Both the position numbers and the translations under genes were made by a program. Source: an uncultured Magnetospirillum sp. (lineage in GTDB: Bacteria > Pseudomonadota > Alphaproteobacteria > Rhodospirillales > Magnetospirillaceae). From it: a stretch of 35,982 bases of DNA. This document shows, piece after piece, positions 7,884 through 17,356 of this stretch. The notes under the pieces were generated by a model, which made no database searches, had not been told where the DNA came from, and was given only the letters and a program-made list of their open reading frames with translations. The stretch spans positions 1 through 35,982 of the forward strand of contig NZ_CAINTR010000146.1 in NCBI RefSeq assembly GCF_903853455.1, written 5' to 3'. Within the stretch, counting starts at the first letter, position 1, and every line of letters starts with the position of its first letter.

Positions 7884-8315
7884 ATGCCGAGGCAATATCC
7901 GGCCGCCCCTCTGCCCGGAGTCCTGGCGCTGGTGGTCCGGGACGGCCGCGTCCTGATGGTCCAGCGGGCGCATGAGCCTGATCGCGGCAAGTGGGGCTTT
8001 CCCGGCGGCCTGATCGAGTTGGGCGAAACCGTCGCCGCCGCGGCGCTGCGAGAGCTGCGCGAGGAAACCGGACTGTCCGCCGAAGCCGGCGGCATCATCG
8101 ACGTGTTCGACGTCATCACCCCGGATGAGGACGGCCGCGTCCGCTATCATTTCGTCTTGAACGTGGTGGTCTGCCACTGGCTGGCGGGCGAAGCGGTCGC
8201 CGCCGACGATGCCGAGGCGGTGGGCTGGTACAGCCTCGCCGACATCGACGATCCCGCCTTGCCCTGTAGCCGCAATGTGGGCCGTCTGGCCCGCATGGTG
8301 CTGGCTGAACGTTAA
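7884..8315 (+). CDS. NUDIX hydrolase
   Basis: The 143-residue protein carries a complete NUDIX box at about residues 42-64: G, five residues, E, seven residues, then RELREETGL. The family cleaves nucleoside diphosphates linked to another group; the preceding WGFPGG and the overall size suggest an ADP-ribose pyrophosphatase-like or MutT-like housecleaning enzyme, but the substrate cannot be read from sequence. I chose ATG 7884 because GGAG lies 6 bases upstream; in-frame ATGs at 7842, 7857 and 7872 lack good sites. It is divergent from the PAS kinase and ends 5 bases before a long perfect hairpin shared with the convergent helicase gene. Confidence 0.9.
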   Translation: MPRQYPAAPLPGVLALVVRDGRVLMVQRAHEPDRGKWGFPGGLIELGETVAAAALRELREETGLSAEAGGIIDVFDVITPDEDGRVRYHFVLNVVVCHWLAGEAVAADDAEAVGWYSLADIDDPALPCSRNVGRLARMVLAER

Positions 8316-8320
8316 CGCCT

Positions 8321-8358
8321 CCCATCGTCATTCCCGCTTGCGCGGGAATGACGATGGG
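8321..8358. terminator. Perfect 17-bp hairpin (CGTCATTCCCGC-type repeat)
   Basis: Arms 8321-8337 and 8342-8358 are perfect inverted repeats around the 4-base loop TTGC; the outer half reads CCCATCGTCATTCCCGC. It lies between the stops of convergent NUDIX and helicase genes and probably ends transcription from both. Palindromes with a GTCATTCCCGC core are widely dispersed in proteobacterial genomes, so this may also be a mobile repeat. Confidence 0.75.
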
Positions 8359-8372
8359 AAAGAGGTGTTTCC

Positions 8373-9749
<1,377 letters not shown>

Positions 9750-10115
9750 AAGGTCACTTTCATCAACGAGCCATTACGTCCGCATCGGCCATGGGCCTGC
9801 GAACGACAGCGGGAAGGACCCTGCGCCATCGCGGGATCCGGTCGGTGCCTCTGGACGCGCGGCCAAGGGGCTATGGGCAAGGGAAGCAGGGCTCGGGACG
9901 GAAAGCGGGCCGTCTCCATCAAGAAGAGGCTCTCGCCGTGCGCGCTGTCGCGAGCGAACCGAACGCGAATCGCTCGGGGCAGGCGGAACCTGCGCTTATT
10001 GCGGTGCAATGTCAAGCGATGCGAAGGACATTCAGGATAGCCGGGTGAACGAGTGCGCGACAGGGCGAAGGAACCGCGGATCAATCGACGGCCCTGTCGG
10101 GTGCCTTTGACGGGC
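9750..10115. other. Leader/intergenic region upstream of the RNA helicase
   Basis: No convincing gene on either strand. On the minus strand TTGACA occurs at 10015-10010, but the -10 it would specify (CAGGTT, 17 bases on) is poor, so I give it only as a candidate promoter. If used it would leave a leader of about 240 bases before the helicase ATG, as is common for cold-regulated RNA helicase mRNAs. I see no strong terminator-like hairpin in it. Confidence 0.3.
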
Positions 10116-10144
10116 TGGAAATCCGCTCCGCCGCCGCCTATACT
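10116..10144 (+). promoter_or_regulatory. Promoter of toxin-antitoxin operon, possibly leaderless
   Basis: TGGAAA (10116-10121), a 17-base spacer and TATACT (10139-10144) form a plausible sigma-70 promoter. Transcription should begin about 7 bases after the -10, at or next to the A of the ATG at 10151. No Shine-Dalgarno precedes that ATG, which fits a leaderless message. Confidence 0.5.
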
Positions 10145-10150
10145 CTCCTC

Positions 10151-10339
10151 ATGAGCGAAGCAGCCTGCCCCCTGCCCGACCTTGACGACGACGCGGCCGA
10201 GCTTGCCGCGCTGGCCGCCGCCGTTGCGAAAGCCCGCGCCAATACGCGCGGGGTTCCGCACGAGGAGATGCGCGTCTGGTTGCTGGAATTGGCGGCCGGC
10301 CATTTTGACGCCCCGCCCCCGGTTGCCCGAGAACTGTGA
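10151..10339 (+). CDS. Putative antitoxin of ParE-type module
   Basis: The 62-residue acidic, mostly helical protein starts MSEAACPLPD. It is called an antitoxin mainly from context: it overlaps by 4 bases a gene for a clear RelE/ParE-fold toxin. Its sequence, with an Ala-rich helix followed by EEMRVWLLELAAG, fits the short antitoxins seen beside such toxins but does not show a ribbon-helix-helix motif I can name. It would bind and neutralise the toxin and probably repress its own promoter, which lies within 12 bases of the ATG. The ATG has no ribosome binding site. Confidence 0.65.
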   Translation: MSEAACPLPDLDDDAAELAALAAAVAKARANTRGVPHEEMRVWLLELAAGHFDAPPPVAREL

Positions 10340-10614
10340 GCGTCATTTGGCGGGAAGATGCCCGCGATGACATTGCCCGCATTGCCCGTTACATCGCCGA
10401 GGAAAACCCCGCCGCCGCCCGTCAGGTTGGCCGGGAGCTTGTGTTAGTCGGTGACAGCCTGGCCATATTTCCTCGGCGGGGCCGCCTTGGGCGAATTCCC
10501 GGAACCCGTGAGCTTGGCACCGTTCGGCCCTACATCGTCGTTTACGAAGTGGCAGAGGATGAAACGGTCTTCATCCTCCGGGTTTGGCATGGCGCGCAGA
10601 GCCGGGTCGAATAG
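10336..10614 (+). CDS. ParE/RelE-family toxin
   Basis: The 92-residue protein has the ParE/RelE plasmid-stabilisation fold signature: N-terminal strand (SVIWREDA), a helical hairpin containing DIARIARYIAEENP, then FPRRGRLGRIPGTREL, a PYIVVYEV strand and C-terminal ILRVWHGAQ. Family members either poison DNA gyrase (ParE) or cut mRNA on the ribosome (RelE); the C-terminal RVWHGAQ form is closer to ParE. It starts with GTG overlapping the antitoxin stop by 4 bases, so its synthesis depends on antitoxin translation. It resembles the toxin at 33671-33964 although the two antitoxins look unrelated. Confidence 0.85.
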   Translation: MSVIWREDARDDIARIARYIAEENPAAARQVGRELVLVGDSLAIFPRRGRLGRIPGTRELGTVRPYIVVYEVAEDETVFILRVWHGAQSRVE

Positions 10615-10659
10615 GGGCGAGGGCGAGTAAGGAAAACGTCGGTTTGGGTGACTCTGGCG

Positions 10660-10677
10660 CCGCCCTTATGAGGGCGG
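10660..10677. terminator. Hairpin between convergent toxin and DUF4238 genes
   Basis: CCGCCCT (10660-10666) pairs with AGGGCGG (10671-10677) around TATG. It lies between the toxin stop and the stop of the leftward DUF4238 gene. There is no U-run, so it is only a possible terminator. Confidence 0.35.
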
Positions 10678-10710
10678 AATTCAATGCACTGGCATCGTAA
10701 TCCCCATCGG

Positions 10711-11649
10711 CTAAGTAGGGAGAATATCCTTCCCAATAGCCACCAAGCTCCGCAGGTACTCCATGTTGTCCGAATAGACTTGGTCATCGGACTTGGCGTA
10801 GACGCTGAAGTTATACCGCTCAACCTCAAGCCGAGTGACGTGCCGGTCCCGGTCCACAGCATTCTTGGCCAGCACCATCGCGAGATTTGGCGACAGTGGG
10901 TAGTAGAGCGCGACGTCGTCCGTGACCTTGGGGTCCAGGATATTGATTACCGGCTGGTCGCCTGCAATGAAAGGAGTTGCCGTGGCATTGTGGAGGAAAA
11001 CGATTCGATAGGCGCTTCGCTCATGGAAAAGTGCTGCGCCCAAGTTGGTCGCATGGATATGGTTGACAATGTTTGCTGTTCGCTGCGGATCATGACCGGG
11101 CATGTGGCTTGGGATGCCGCCCAGACGATCCCGCATATTCGCGGTCCTAAAATATTGGACACAAAGAAAATAGAGGAAGTCGATGCATCGTGCGGAGTCG
11201 GCATAGAAGGTGTCATCGCCGTGCCGGAGCGCGTCCAGGATGTCCTGGCATTTGATCTCTATGCCGGTATGGTAACGCTCGATCAGGTTCCGCTCGGCCC
11301 AGCGCAGCTCCTCCTCTAAGGCCTCTTGCGCCTCGGGCAGCAGGCCCACGTCCTTAATGCGCTCACGAAGTACGAAGGGAAGCTGGGTCATTTGGACGTA
11401 TTCGCGGTTCACCTTTCTTAAGCCGTCGTCCGTTGCCTGGCCGACGAAGTGATCCAGGTACTTCAGATCTTCAGCCGTAAGCCGTTGGATTTCGTAAAAA
11501 TAGGTTTCGCTTGCCACGGCCTTGGGCTGGGTCAGAAACAGATTCCGGTCACGCTGTCGGTAGCAGCAGAACGTCCTACTCTCGGCCCATGCACTCAGGT
11601 AGTGCCGCCAGACGTAGTGCTGATTCTTGGTGTTGAGTTCGGCTGCCAC
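10711..11649 (-). CDS. DUF4238 domain-containing protein
   Basis: The 312-residue soluble protein begins with KNQHYVWRHYLSAWA, the hallmark N-terminus of DUF4238 (NQHYVP-like, then YL..F/W), followed by a helical middle and a stretch with TPFIAGDQPVINI and the YYPLSPNLAMVL region, both typical of the family. Members occur sporadically in bacteria with no assigned function that I know of. The gene starts with GTG 11649 and has no good ribosome binding site; the frame is open upstream for about 33 codons without ATG, GTG or TTG. Codon use looks less biased than the neighbours, and it sits by a toxin-antitoxin pair, suggesting acquisition. Function unknown. Confidence 0.75.
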   Translation of the reverse strand: MAAELNTKNQHYVWRHYLSAWAESRTFCCYRQRDRNLFLTQPKAVASETYFYEIQRLTAEDLKYLDHFVGQATDDGLRKVNREYVQMTQLPFVLRERIKDVGLLPEAQEALEEELRWAERNLIERYHTGIEIKCQDILDALRHGDDTFYADSARCIDFLYFLCVQYFRTANMRDRLGGIPSHMPGHDPQRTANIVNHIHATNLGAALFHERSAYRIVFLHNATATPFIAGDQPVINILDPKVTDDVALYYPLSPNLAMVLAKNAVDRDRHVTRLEVERYNFSVYAKSDDQVYSDNMEYLRSLVAIGKDILPT

Positions 11650-11975
11650 CTGACGATTCCCTGCCCAAAATCGCGAAAAATCGGGGTCGGAGTGTCGCTC
11701 TGCAACTTCCCGACCCGCCGAGGCAATCCGTCAACCAATCGGACGATTCCATGACATAAATTTAAATCTGTGCATGGCTACACGCAACTTCATATTTACA
11801 GGTAAGGAAATCGCGTTAAACCTTCAATATTAAGACTAGACACGCGGCAACGGGGTTCTTGACCGCTGAAGCCGCATGGCATGCGATCGGATTTTCGGAT
11901 CCGCTGTTCCTCAAACCCCGAGATCGTTAACGCAGCAATGGGACGGCCGCCCCGGCCCAGAGCAGACATCCCGCC
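11650..11975. other. Intergenic region, promoter side of DUF4238 gene
   Basis: No gene is seen in these 326 bases. The centre (about 11750-11850) is AT-rich, with TAAATTTAAATC and TCAATATTAAGAC, unlike the flanks, and probably holds the leftward promoter of the DUF4238 gene. The right part adjoins the stop of the SLC13 permease gene. A clean -10/-35 pair could not be chosen. Confidence 0.35.
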
Positions 11976-13748
11976 TCACCCGTGGACCGGCCACACCACC
12001 AGGATCAGTCCCGTCCCGACCACCACCACGATGGTGCTGAGCGGCAGTCCCAGCCGCCAGTAGTCGCCGAAGCGATAGCCGCCGACGCCCATCACCAAGG
12101 TGTTGCACTGGTGGCCGATGGGGGTGAGGAAGTCGCAGGCCGCTCCCACCGCCACCGCCATCAGGAACGGGTCCATGGCCAGGCCCAGTTTGGCCGCCAT
12201 GGCCGCCGCCACCGGCCCCATCAGCAGCACCGTGGCGGCATGGTGGAGGAACGGCGCCAGCAGCATGGAGGCCAGCAGCACCAGCCCCAGCGCCACCGGC
12301 ACCGGCACCTGCGCCGTCGCCAGGGCCAGCCAGCCGGCCATCAGGTCGGAGGCGCCGGTGGCGCGCATGGCGTCGCTGATGGGAATCAGGCCGCCCAGCA
12401 GGATGATGATCGGCCAGTGGATGGCCTCATAGGCCTCGCGCAGCGGCAGGCAGCGCGACAACACCATCGCCACCGCCGCCAGGAAGAAGGCCGGCGCCAC
12501 CGGCAGCACTCCGAAGGTCACCAGCGCCATGGCGCCCAGGGCGATGGCGATGGGCAATACCACCGAGGAGCGGCTGGTGAAACGGATCTTGCGGCTGGCC
12601 AGCGGCAGACAGCCCAACTGCGACAGGGTGCCGGGCAAGGCGTCGCCGTTGCCCTCCACCACCAACACGTCGCCGGCCTGGAACTCGGTTTGGCGCAGGC
12701 GCTCGATCATGTGGCGGCCGCTGCGGCGGATGGCCAGCAGGGAGATGCCGTGGCGGCGGCGCATGGCGTTCTGCACCGCAGTGGTGCCGACCAGCGCCGA
12801 ATTGGGCATCACCACCGCCTCCACCACCGCCAGGTCCTCGCCGTCCGGCCCCCGCGCGCCACCGCCGGTCAGGGCCAGCCCGGCCGCCGCCAGCAGCGGC
12901 TTGACCGTCATGGGGTCGCCCTCCAGCACCAGGATGTCGTTCTCGGAGAATTCCCAGTGGCCGCCGGGAACATAGCGGTGGCCCTGGTCGCGCACGATGG
13001 CGGCGACGGTGACGGTGCCGCCGCTGAACAACTGCTCCAGGTCGGCGACGGTGGCGCCGATCAGCGGCGATTGCGGCAAGATGCGGACCTCGGCCAGATA
13101 ATCCTCGATGCGAAAGCCGGCCTCGGCGGCGCCGGTTCCCTGGCGGTCGCGCGGCAGGATCCGCCAGGCGAAGGTCAGGAACACGATGGCGCACAGACAG
13201 ATCCCCAGCCCGACCGGGGTGAACTCGAACATGGTGTAGGGGGTGCCGGTGAGGTCGGCCCGCACCCGCGACACGATGATGTTGGGCGAGGTCCCGATCA
13301 GGGTCATCAACCCGCCGACCAGCGAGGCGAAGGACAGCGGCATCAGCACCTGCGACGCCGGGATGTTGTTGGCCCGCGACAGGCGCAGGGCCAGCGGAAT
13401 GAAGATCGCCAGCGCCCCGATATTCTTCATGAAGGCCGACAGCACCATCACCATGGCCGACAGGGTGCCGATGATGGCGTCGGGCGACTTCAGCCCCGAC
13501 AAGGGCCGCATCAGCCGCTCGATGATTCCCGAACGCTCGATGCCGGCGCTGACCACCAGGGCGGCGGCCACCACCACCACCACCGGGTCGCTGAACCCGT
13601 GGAACGCCTTCTCCGGGGGGACCAGACCGGTGATCAGGCCGGCCGACAGCGACATCATCGCCACCAGGTCGTAGCGCAGCTTGTCCCAGGCGAACAGCGC
13701 GATGGTGCCAACCAAGATGGCGAAAGCCATGCCCTGCTCAAAGGTCAT
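11976..13748 (-). CDS. SLC13-family permease with two RCK_C (TrkA-C) domains
   Basis: The 590-residue inner-membrane protein has about five N-terminal membrane helices, a cytosolic insert with two RCK_C domains (about 210-280, containing SPLIGATVADL, and about 305-385, containing SALVGTTAVQNAM), and a C-terminal half with further helices. The layout is that of the divalent-anion/sodium symporter (DASS/SLC13) group with TrkA-C inserts, whose members carry sulfate, phosphate, dicarboxylates or other anions; the substrate cannot be told here. In SLC13-type helices SFASLVGGLMTLIGTSPNI matches the conserved substrate-loop region (SxxxxIGTxxN). The start is ATG 13748 with AGGA 9 bases upstream. It is divergent from bfd. 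Confidence 0.87.
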   Translation of the reverse strand: MTFEQGMAFAILVGTIALFAWDKLRYDLVAMMSLSAGLITGLVPPEKAFHGFSDPVVVVVAAALVVSAGIERSGIIERLMRPLSGLKSPDAIIGTLSAMVMVLSAFMKNIGALAIFIPLALRLSRANNIPASQVLMPLSFASLVGGLMTLIGTSPNIIVSRVRADLTGTPYTMFEFTPVGLGICLCAIVFLTFAWRILPRDRQGTGAAEAGFRIEDYLAEVRILPQSPLIGATVADLEQLFSGGTVTVAAIVRDQGHRYVPGGHWEFSENDILVLEGDPMTVKPLLAAAGLALTGGGARGPDGEDLAVVEAVVMPNSALVGTTAVQNAMRRRHGISLLAIRRSGRHMIERLRQTEFQAGDVLVVEGNGDALPGTLSQLGCLPLASRKIRFTSRSSVVLPIAIALGAMALVTFGVLPVAPAFFLAAVAMVLSRCLPLREAYEAIHWPIIILLGGLIPISDAMRATGASDLMAGWLALATAQVPVPVALGLVLLASMLLAPFLHHAATVLLMGPVAAAMAAKLGLAMDPFLMAVAVGAACDFLTPIGHQCNTLVMGVGGYRFGDYWRLGLPLSTIVVVVGTGLILVVWPVHG

Positions 13749-13871
13749 CCGTCGAAATCCTAAAGGAGAATGGGGCTTACACCATACCCCACAAGGCTAT
13801 CAGATCGGCAAGACGCGGTGTCGATTTTCGGTGCGACTGAGAATCACCCAAAATAAGTGTTGGCTTTCGCG

Positions 13872-13893
13872 TTGCGAATCATTATCATAATCG
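13872..13893. promoter_or_regulatory. Fur box upstream of bfd
   Basis: TTGCGAATCATTATCATAATC contains GAATCATTATCAT, close to the Fur consensus (GATAATGATAATCATTATC) and to sites seen upstream of iron genes in alphaproteobacteria. It ends about 33 bases before the bfd ATG, where a repressor would block transcription when iron is plentiful. Confidence 0.7.
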
Positions 13894-13925
13894 AAGCCGC
13901 GCCCCACCCTTCGGAGACATGTGAG

Positions 13926-14132
13926 ATGTATGTATGCCTCTGTCACGGTTTCACTGATCGTCAGGTCCGCGCCGCCATTTCGGAAGGCGCCGGCAGCCCG
14001 ACCCAGGTGTTCCGTCAGTTCGACGCCAAGCCACGCTGCGGCAAATGCGTCTCGACCGTGCGGGAATTGGTGGACGAGACCAAGGGGGCCTGCGGCGGCT
14101 CCGGCGGCTGCCCCTGCGGCAAGCGCGGGTAA
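13926..14132 (+). CDS. bfd: Bacterioferritin-associated ferredoxin ((2Fe-2S)-binding)
   Basis: The 68-residue protein begins MYVCLCHGFTD and carries the four cluster cysteines of the Bfd fold: Cys4 and Cys6 (CxC) and Cys38 and Cys41 (CGKC). Bfd docks on bacterioferritin and passes electrons that reduce and release stored iron. The tail is Gly/Cys-rich (ACGGSGGCPCGK), with three extra cysteines outside the core. I chose ATG 13926, after GGAG, because an in-frame start further upstream would run through the Fur box. No bacterioferritin gene lies in the window. Iron-starvation control by Fur is expected from the site upstream. Confidence 0.9.
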   Translation: MYVCLCHGFTDRQVRAAISEGAGSPTQVFRQFDAKPRCGKCVSTVRELVDETKGACGGSGGCPCGKRG

Positions 14133-14163
14133 CACCCACCGGGCCGGATCAGGCTCTCCAAAA

Positions 14164-15912
14164 TCATTCGTCGTCGAAGCGGCCCGGGCAGGGCGGCAAG
14201 GCCGCCAGCAGGTCGGTTCCGTCCGGCTCGGCGAGCGCCTTGGCCTTGAGGACGCGGCGCAGGATCTTGCCGGTGAAGGTCTTGGGCAGTTCATCGACGA
14301 AGTAAATCTCGCGCGGGGCCAGGACGTTGCCCAGCTCCTGGCGAGCGAAGGACAGCAGCTCCGCCCGCAAGGCGTCACCAGCCTCGAAGCCGGGATTGAG
14401 CGAGGCGAAGGCCACCGGCACTTCCCGCAGCAGCAGGTCGGGCTTGCCCACCACCCCCACCTCGGCCACGGCGGGATGGTCCATCAGCATGCCTTCGACC
14501 TCGAACGGGCCGATCTGCAAGCCGCCGCACTTGATCATGTCGTCGACCCGGCCGATGAACCAGAAGAAGCCGTCGGCATCCTGTTTCACCAGATCACCGG
14601 TGAAGTACCAGCCCTCGCGAAAGCAGTTGGTCAGGAGGCCGTTGCCGCCAAGATAGCCGGAAAACATCGACGGCCAATCCAGCCGGAGCGCCAATTCGCC
14701 GACCGTGTCGGCGGCTTCGACCGCCTTGGGCGCCGTCCCGTCGCAGCGCATCACCGCCGCTTCGACGCCGGGCAGGGCGCGGCCCATGCTGCCGGGACGC
14801 CGCCCCTGGCCGGGCGCGTTGGCGACGACGATGGCGCCGGTCTCGGTCTGCCACCAGGTGTCGAGGAACGGCACCCCCAGGGCCTTTTGCCCCCAGGACA
14901 CCGCCTCGCCGTTGAGCGGTTCGCCGACGCTGGCGACCACCCGCAACGAATTCTCGCGATAGGACCGTGCCAAGGCGGCGCCGAACCGCATCATGGTGCG
15001 GATGGCGGTGGGCGTGGTGTACCAGGCGGTCACCTTTTCGTCATGCAGGATGCCGTACCACCGGCGCGGCTCCACATCGGCCTCATCCACCAGAACGGTG
15101 GCGCCGGCCGCCAGGGGAGCGATCACCCCATAGGCGGTGCTGGTGATCCAACCCGGATCGGCGGTGCACCAGAAAATGTCGGCCTCGCCGAGACCGAACA
15201 CCGCCCGCGCCGTCACCAGATGGGCCAGCACGGCCCGATGGGTATGCAAGGCGCCCTTGGGGGTGCCGGTGGTGCCGCTGGTGAAATGCAGGAAGGCGGG
15301 AGAATCGGGCGTGGTCGCCACCGGGCCCACCGGCGGCGTGGCGGCCAGCAGGGCGCGGAAATCGGAACATCCGTCATGCGGCCGGACCGAGCCACCATCC
15401 TCACCCAGCAGCAGCACATGCTCAAGCTGCGGCAGGCCGGCGCGCCCCGGAGCCACCTTGCGCAGATAAAGCTCTTCCGAGGCGATCAGGACGCGGGCGC
15501 GGCCGACCTCCAACCGGGCCTTGATCGGGCCGGGGCCGAAGGCGGCGAACAGCGGGCAGTACACCCCGCCGGCCTTCCAGATTCCCAGGGCGGCGGAATA
15601 AAGCTCGGGCACCCGATCCATCAGGACCGCGACGGTGTCGCCGGGGGCCAGCCCCAAGCCGGCCAGAACGGCGGCGGCGCGCCCCGACAGATCGGCAAGC
15701 TGACGATAGGTGATGTCGCGGCGTTCCAAGCGGCGGCCCAGCCACCGCACCGCGACGTTGTCGCCCCGACCGGCGGCCACATGGTGATCGGCGCAAGCCG
15801 TGGCAATGTTCAGGCAGCCGTCCGCCGGCCCACTCAACTCGGCCAGCGTTTCATCCCATGGAAACGACGTCTCAACCGTCTTCGCTGCATTCCCGGACTT
15901 CGCCGAAGCCAT
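14164..15912 (-). CDS. AMP-forming acyl/acetyl-CoA synthetase
   Basis: The 582-residue enzyme is an ANL-superfamily ligase that activates a carboxylate with ATP and joins it to CoA. It shows the phosphate loop TSGTTGTPKG (about 211-220), DTWWQTETG, the YFTGDL motif, the hinge GRVDDMIKCGG and the C-terminal catalytic lysine (about 549) in LPKTFTGKILRR, the site usually acetylated in Acs. It is some 60-70 residues shorter than classical Acs at the N-terminus, so acetate, propionate or a medium-chain acid are all possible. I chose ATG 15912, 5 bases after GGGAGG, over an open extension to 16095 with no family resemblance. The bfd gene is convergent 31 bases away. Confidence 0.87.
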   Translation of the reverse strand: MASAKSGNAAKTVETSFPWDETLAELSGPADGCLNIATACADHHVAAGRGDNVAVRWLGRRLERRDITYRQLADLSGRAAAVLAGLGLAPGDTVAVLMDRVPELYSAALGIWKAGGVYCPLFAAFGPGPIKARLEVGRARVLIASEELYLRKVAPGRAGLPQLEHVLLLGEDGGSVRPHDGCSDFRALLAATPPVGPVATTPDSPAFLHFTSGTTGTPKGALHTHRAVLAHLVTARAVFGLGEADIFWCTADPGWITSTAYGVIAPLAAGATVLVDEADVEPRRWYGILHDEKVTAWYTTPTAIRTMMRFGAALARSYRENSLRVVASVGEPLNGEAVSWGQKALGVPFLDTWWQTETGAIVVANAPGQGRRPGSMGRALPGVEAAVMRCDGTAPKAVEAADTVGELALRLDWPSMFSGYLGGNGLLTNCFREGWYFTGDLVKQDADGFFWFIGRVDDMIKCGGLQIGPFEVEGMLMDHPAVAEVGVVGKPDLLLREVPVAFASLNPGFEAGDALRAELLSFARQELGNVLAPREIYFVDELPKTFTGKILRRVLKAKALAEPDGTDLLAALPPCPGRFDDE

Positions 15913-16111
15913 GCGTCCTCCCTGACAACCTTGATCGACGGTGGACCGCGGGTGATCGCTCCCCATCGTTGGCCCTATTCTGGACATGGAGGCCCGGCGG
16001 CGCAACCCAAGGAAATGCAGACCACCGATGCGGCATAGATGAGTCTTACCGTATCCCGCTGATCGGAACCGATCAACGAGGCCCTTGTCTGACATTTCCC
16101 AGTGTCGGCGG

Positions 16112-17281
16112 TCAGGGGGCGGGGACCAGTCCCCCCTCCAGAATCGAAGCCGCGACGGCCTCGCCGATGGCCTTGTTGAAGCGCGGCGCGTAGTGGATGG
16201 TGTCGATATAGGCGTTGCTGCCTTCAGGCGGCTCCAGCTCGGCCAGCCACAGCAGGCCGTGTTCCCACAGTTTACCCTCGGCCCGCTGCTGCGCCATCTT
16301 GGGGTAACCGCGCGCCGAGTTCATGTGGTAGCCCAGCGCCTCCTCCTTGACCGGAAAGGGACGCTTGCGGTTGTCGTAGGAATAGGTGGGAACCGGCTGC
16401 TGCACGAACAGCGCCTTGAACCCCAGGCGGTCGGCGGTGGCGTCGATCATGCGACGGTTGAGGTCGAGCCGCCGCGCCACCTTCTCCACGTCGGAATCGC
16501 TGTCGCAGAAGCTGCCCCATTCGCGCACCGACACCGACTTGTCGCCGCCGAGATGGCGGGCCAGTTGCACCACGTTGGAGCGGTACGACAATTCCAGGGC
16601 CAGCGGCATGCGCGACCGCGCCCGCGTCAACTGGATCAGCCGTTCGTTCCAGGCGCTGACATCGGGAACGGTGCAATAGTAGAAGTCGTTGACGCCGTCG
16701 ACGAACACCGCCACGTCGGGCTTGACCCCGGCGGTCAGGTGACGTTCCAGGGCGATGCGCTCCTGGGTCGAGAAGTAGGAGACCACGCCGAAATTGAACA
16801 CCTGGACATCGGTCCGGCCGGCGGCGCGCAGCGCCTTCTCCACATAGGCGGCGATGGTCTCATCGTCGGCGACGCCGATCCCCATGGCGGTGGAGCCGCC
16901 ATAGATGAAGACCTTGCGCCCGGCGGCGTTCAGGTCCTGCGGCTCGCCGCCGTTGGAGCGGTAACCGTCCTCGGTGATGGTGAAATGCTTGCCCTGATAG
17001 GGCGTCATCTTATATTCGACGAAGGGGCTGTAGATGGTGTCCGACTGGCGCCAGCTTTCCGACAGGATCTCCAGGTAGCGCTTGGGGTCCTCGGTGTCGT
17101 AAAGCTTGCGGATGTCGTCGTTGGTGTAAGCGATGGCGAAGGAGGGCCGCTTGTCGCGGATCAGCTTGAGCGCCACTCCCGACGCGTATTCGACGACCCC
17201 CAGACCGATCAGCGTGCACAACAGCGTGACCGCCACGCCCGTGAACAGCCGACCCAGCGGATTTGATTGATTACGACGCAT
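16112..17281 (-). CDS. Membrane-anchored SGNH/GDSL-fold hydrolase-like protein
   Basis: The 389-residue protein has one N-terminal membrane helix (about 11-33) and then a periplasmic domain with SGNH blocks: block I IYGGSTAMG (Ser130), block II Gly in NFGVVSYFS (about 165), block III DGVNDF (Asn198) and a C-terminal DTIHYAP holding the Asp/His pair. The family includes esterases and O-acetylhydrolases acting on carbohydrates; a role in envelope or exopolysaccharide acetylation is possible but inferred. Block I is GGST rather than GDSL, as in other SGNH subfamilies. The start is ATG 17281. It is divergent from the HIT gene, with 75 bases between. Confidence 0.75.
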   Translation of the reverse strand: MRRNQSNPLGRLFTGVAVTLLCTLIGLGVVEYASGVALKLIRDKRPSFAIAYTNDDIRKLYDTEDPKRYLEILSESWRQSDTIYSPFVEYKMTPYQGKHFTITEDGYRSNGGEPQDLNAAGRKVFIYGGSTAMGIGVADDETIAAYVEKALRAAGRTDVQVFNFGVVSYFSTQERIALERHLTAGVKPDVAVFVDGVNDFYYCTVPDVSAWNERLIQLTRARSRMPLALELSYRSNVVQLARHLGGDKSVSVREWGSFCDSDSDVEKVARRLDLNRRMIDATADRLGFKALFVQQPVPTYSYDNRKRPFPVKEEALGYHMNSARGYPKMAQQRAEGKLWEHGLLWLAELEPPEGSNAYIDTIHYAPRFNKAIGEAVAASILEGGLVPAP

Positions 17282-17356
17282 CAGGCGCTACCTTACGATG
17301 GTTCGGATTGGTGATACCGCGAATATGTGGAGCGGCGCAATGAGGAGGAATCAGGC

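Noticed and set aside
10010-10015. TTGACA on the minus strand as helicase promoter
   Set aside because: The -10 at the right distance (CAGGTT) is too poor to annotate as a promoter.
11982-13763. 593-codon plus-strand frame
   Set aside because: Antisense to the SLC13 permease; the composition (His, Gln, Arg) is that of a shadow frame.
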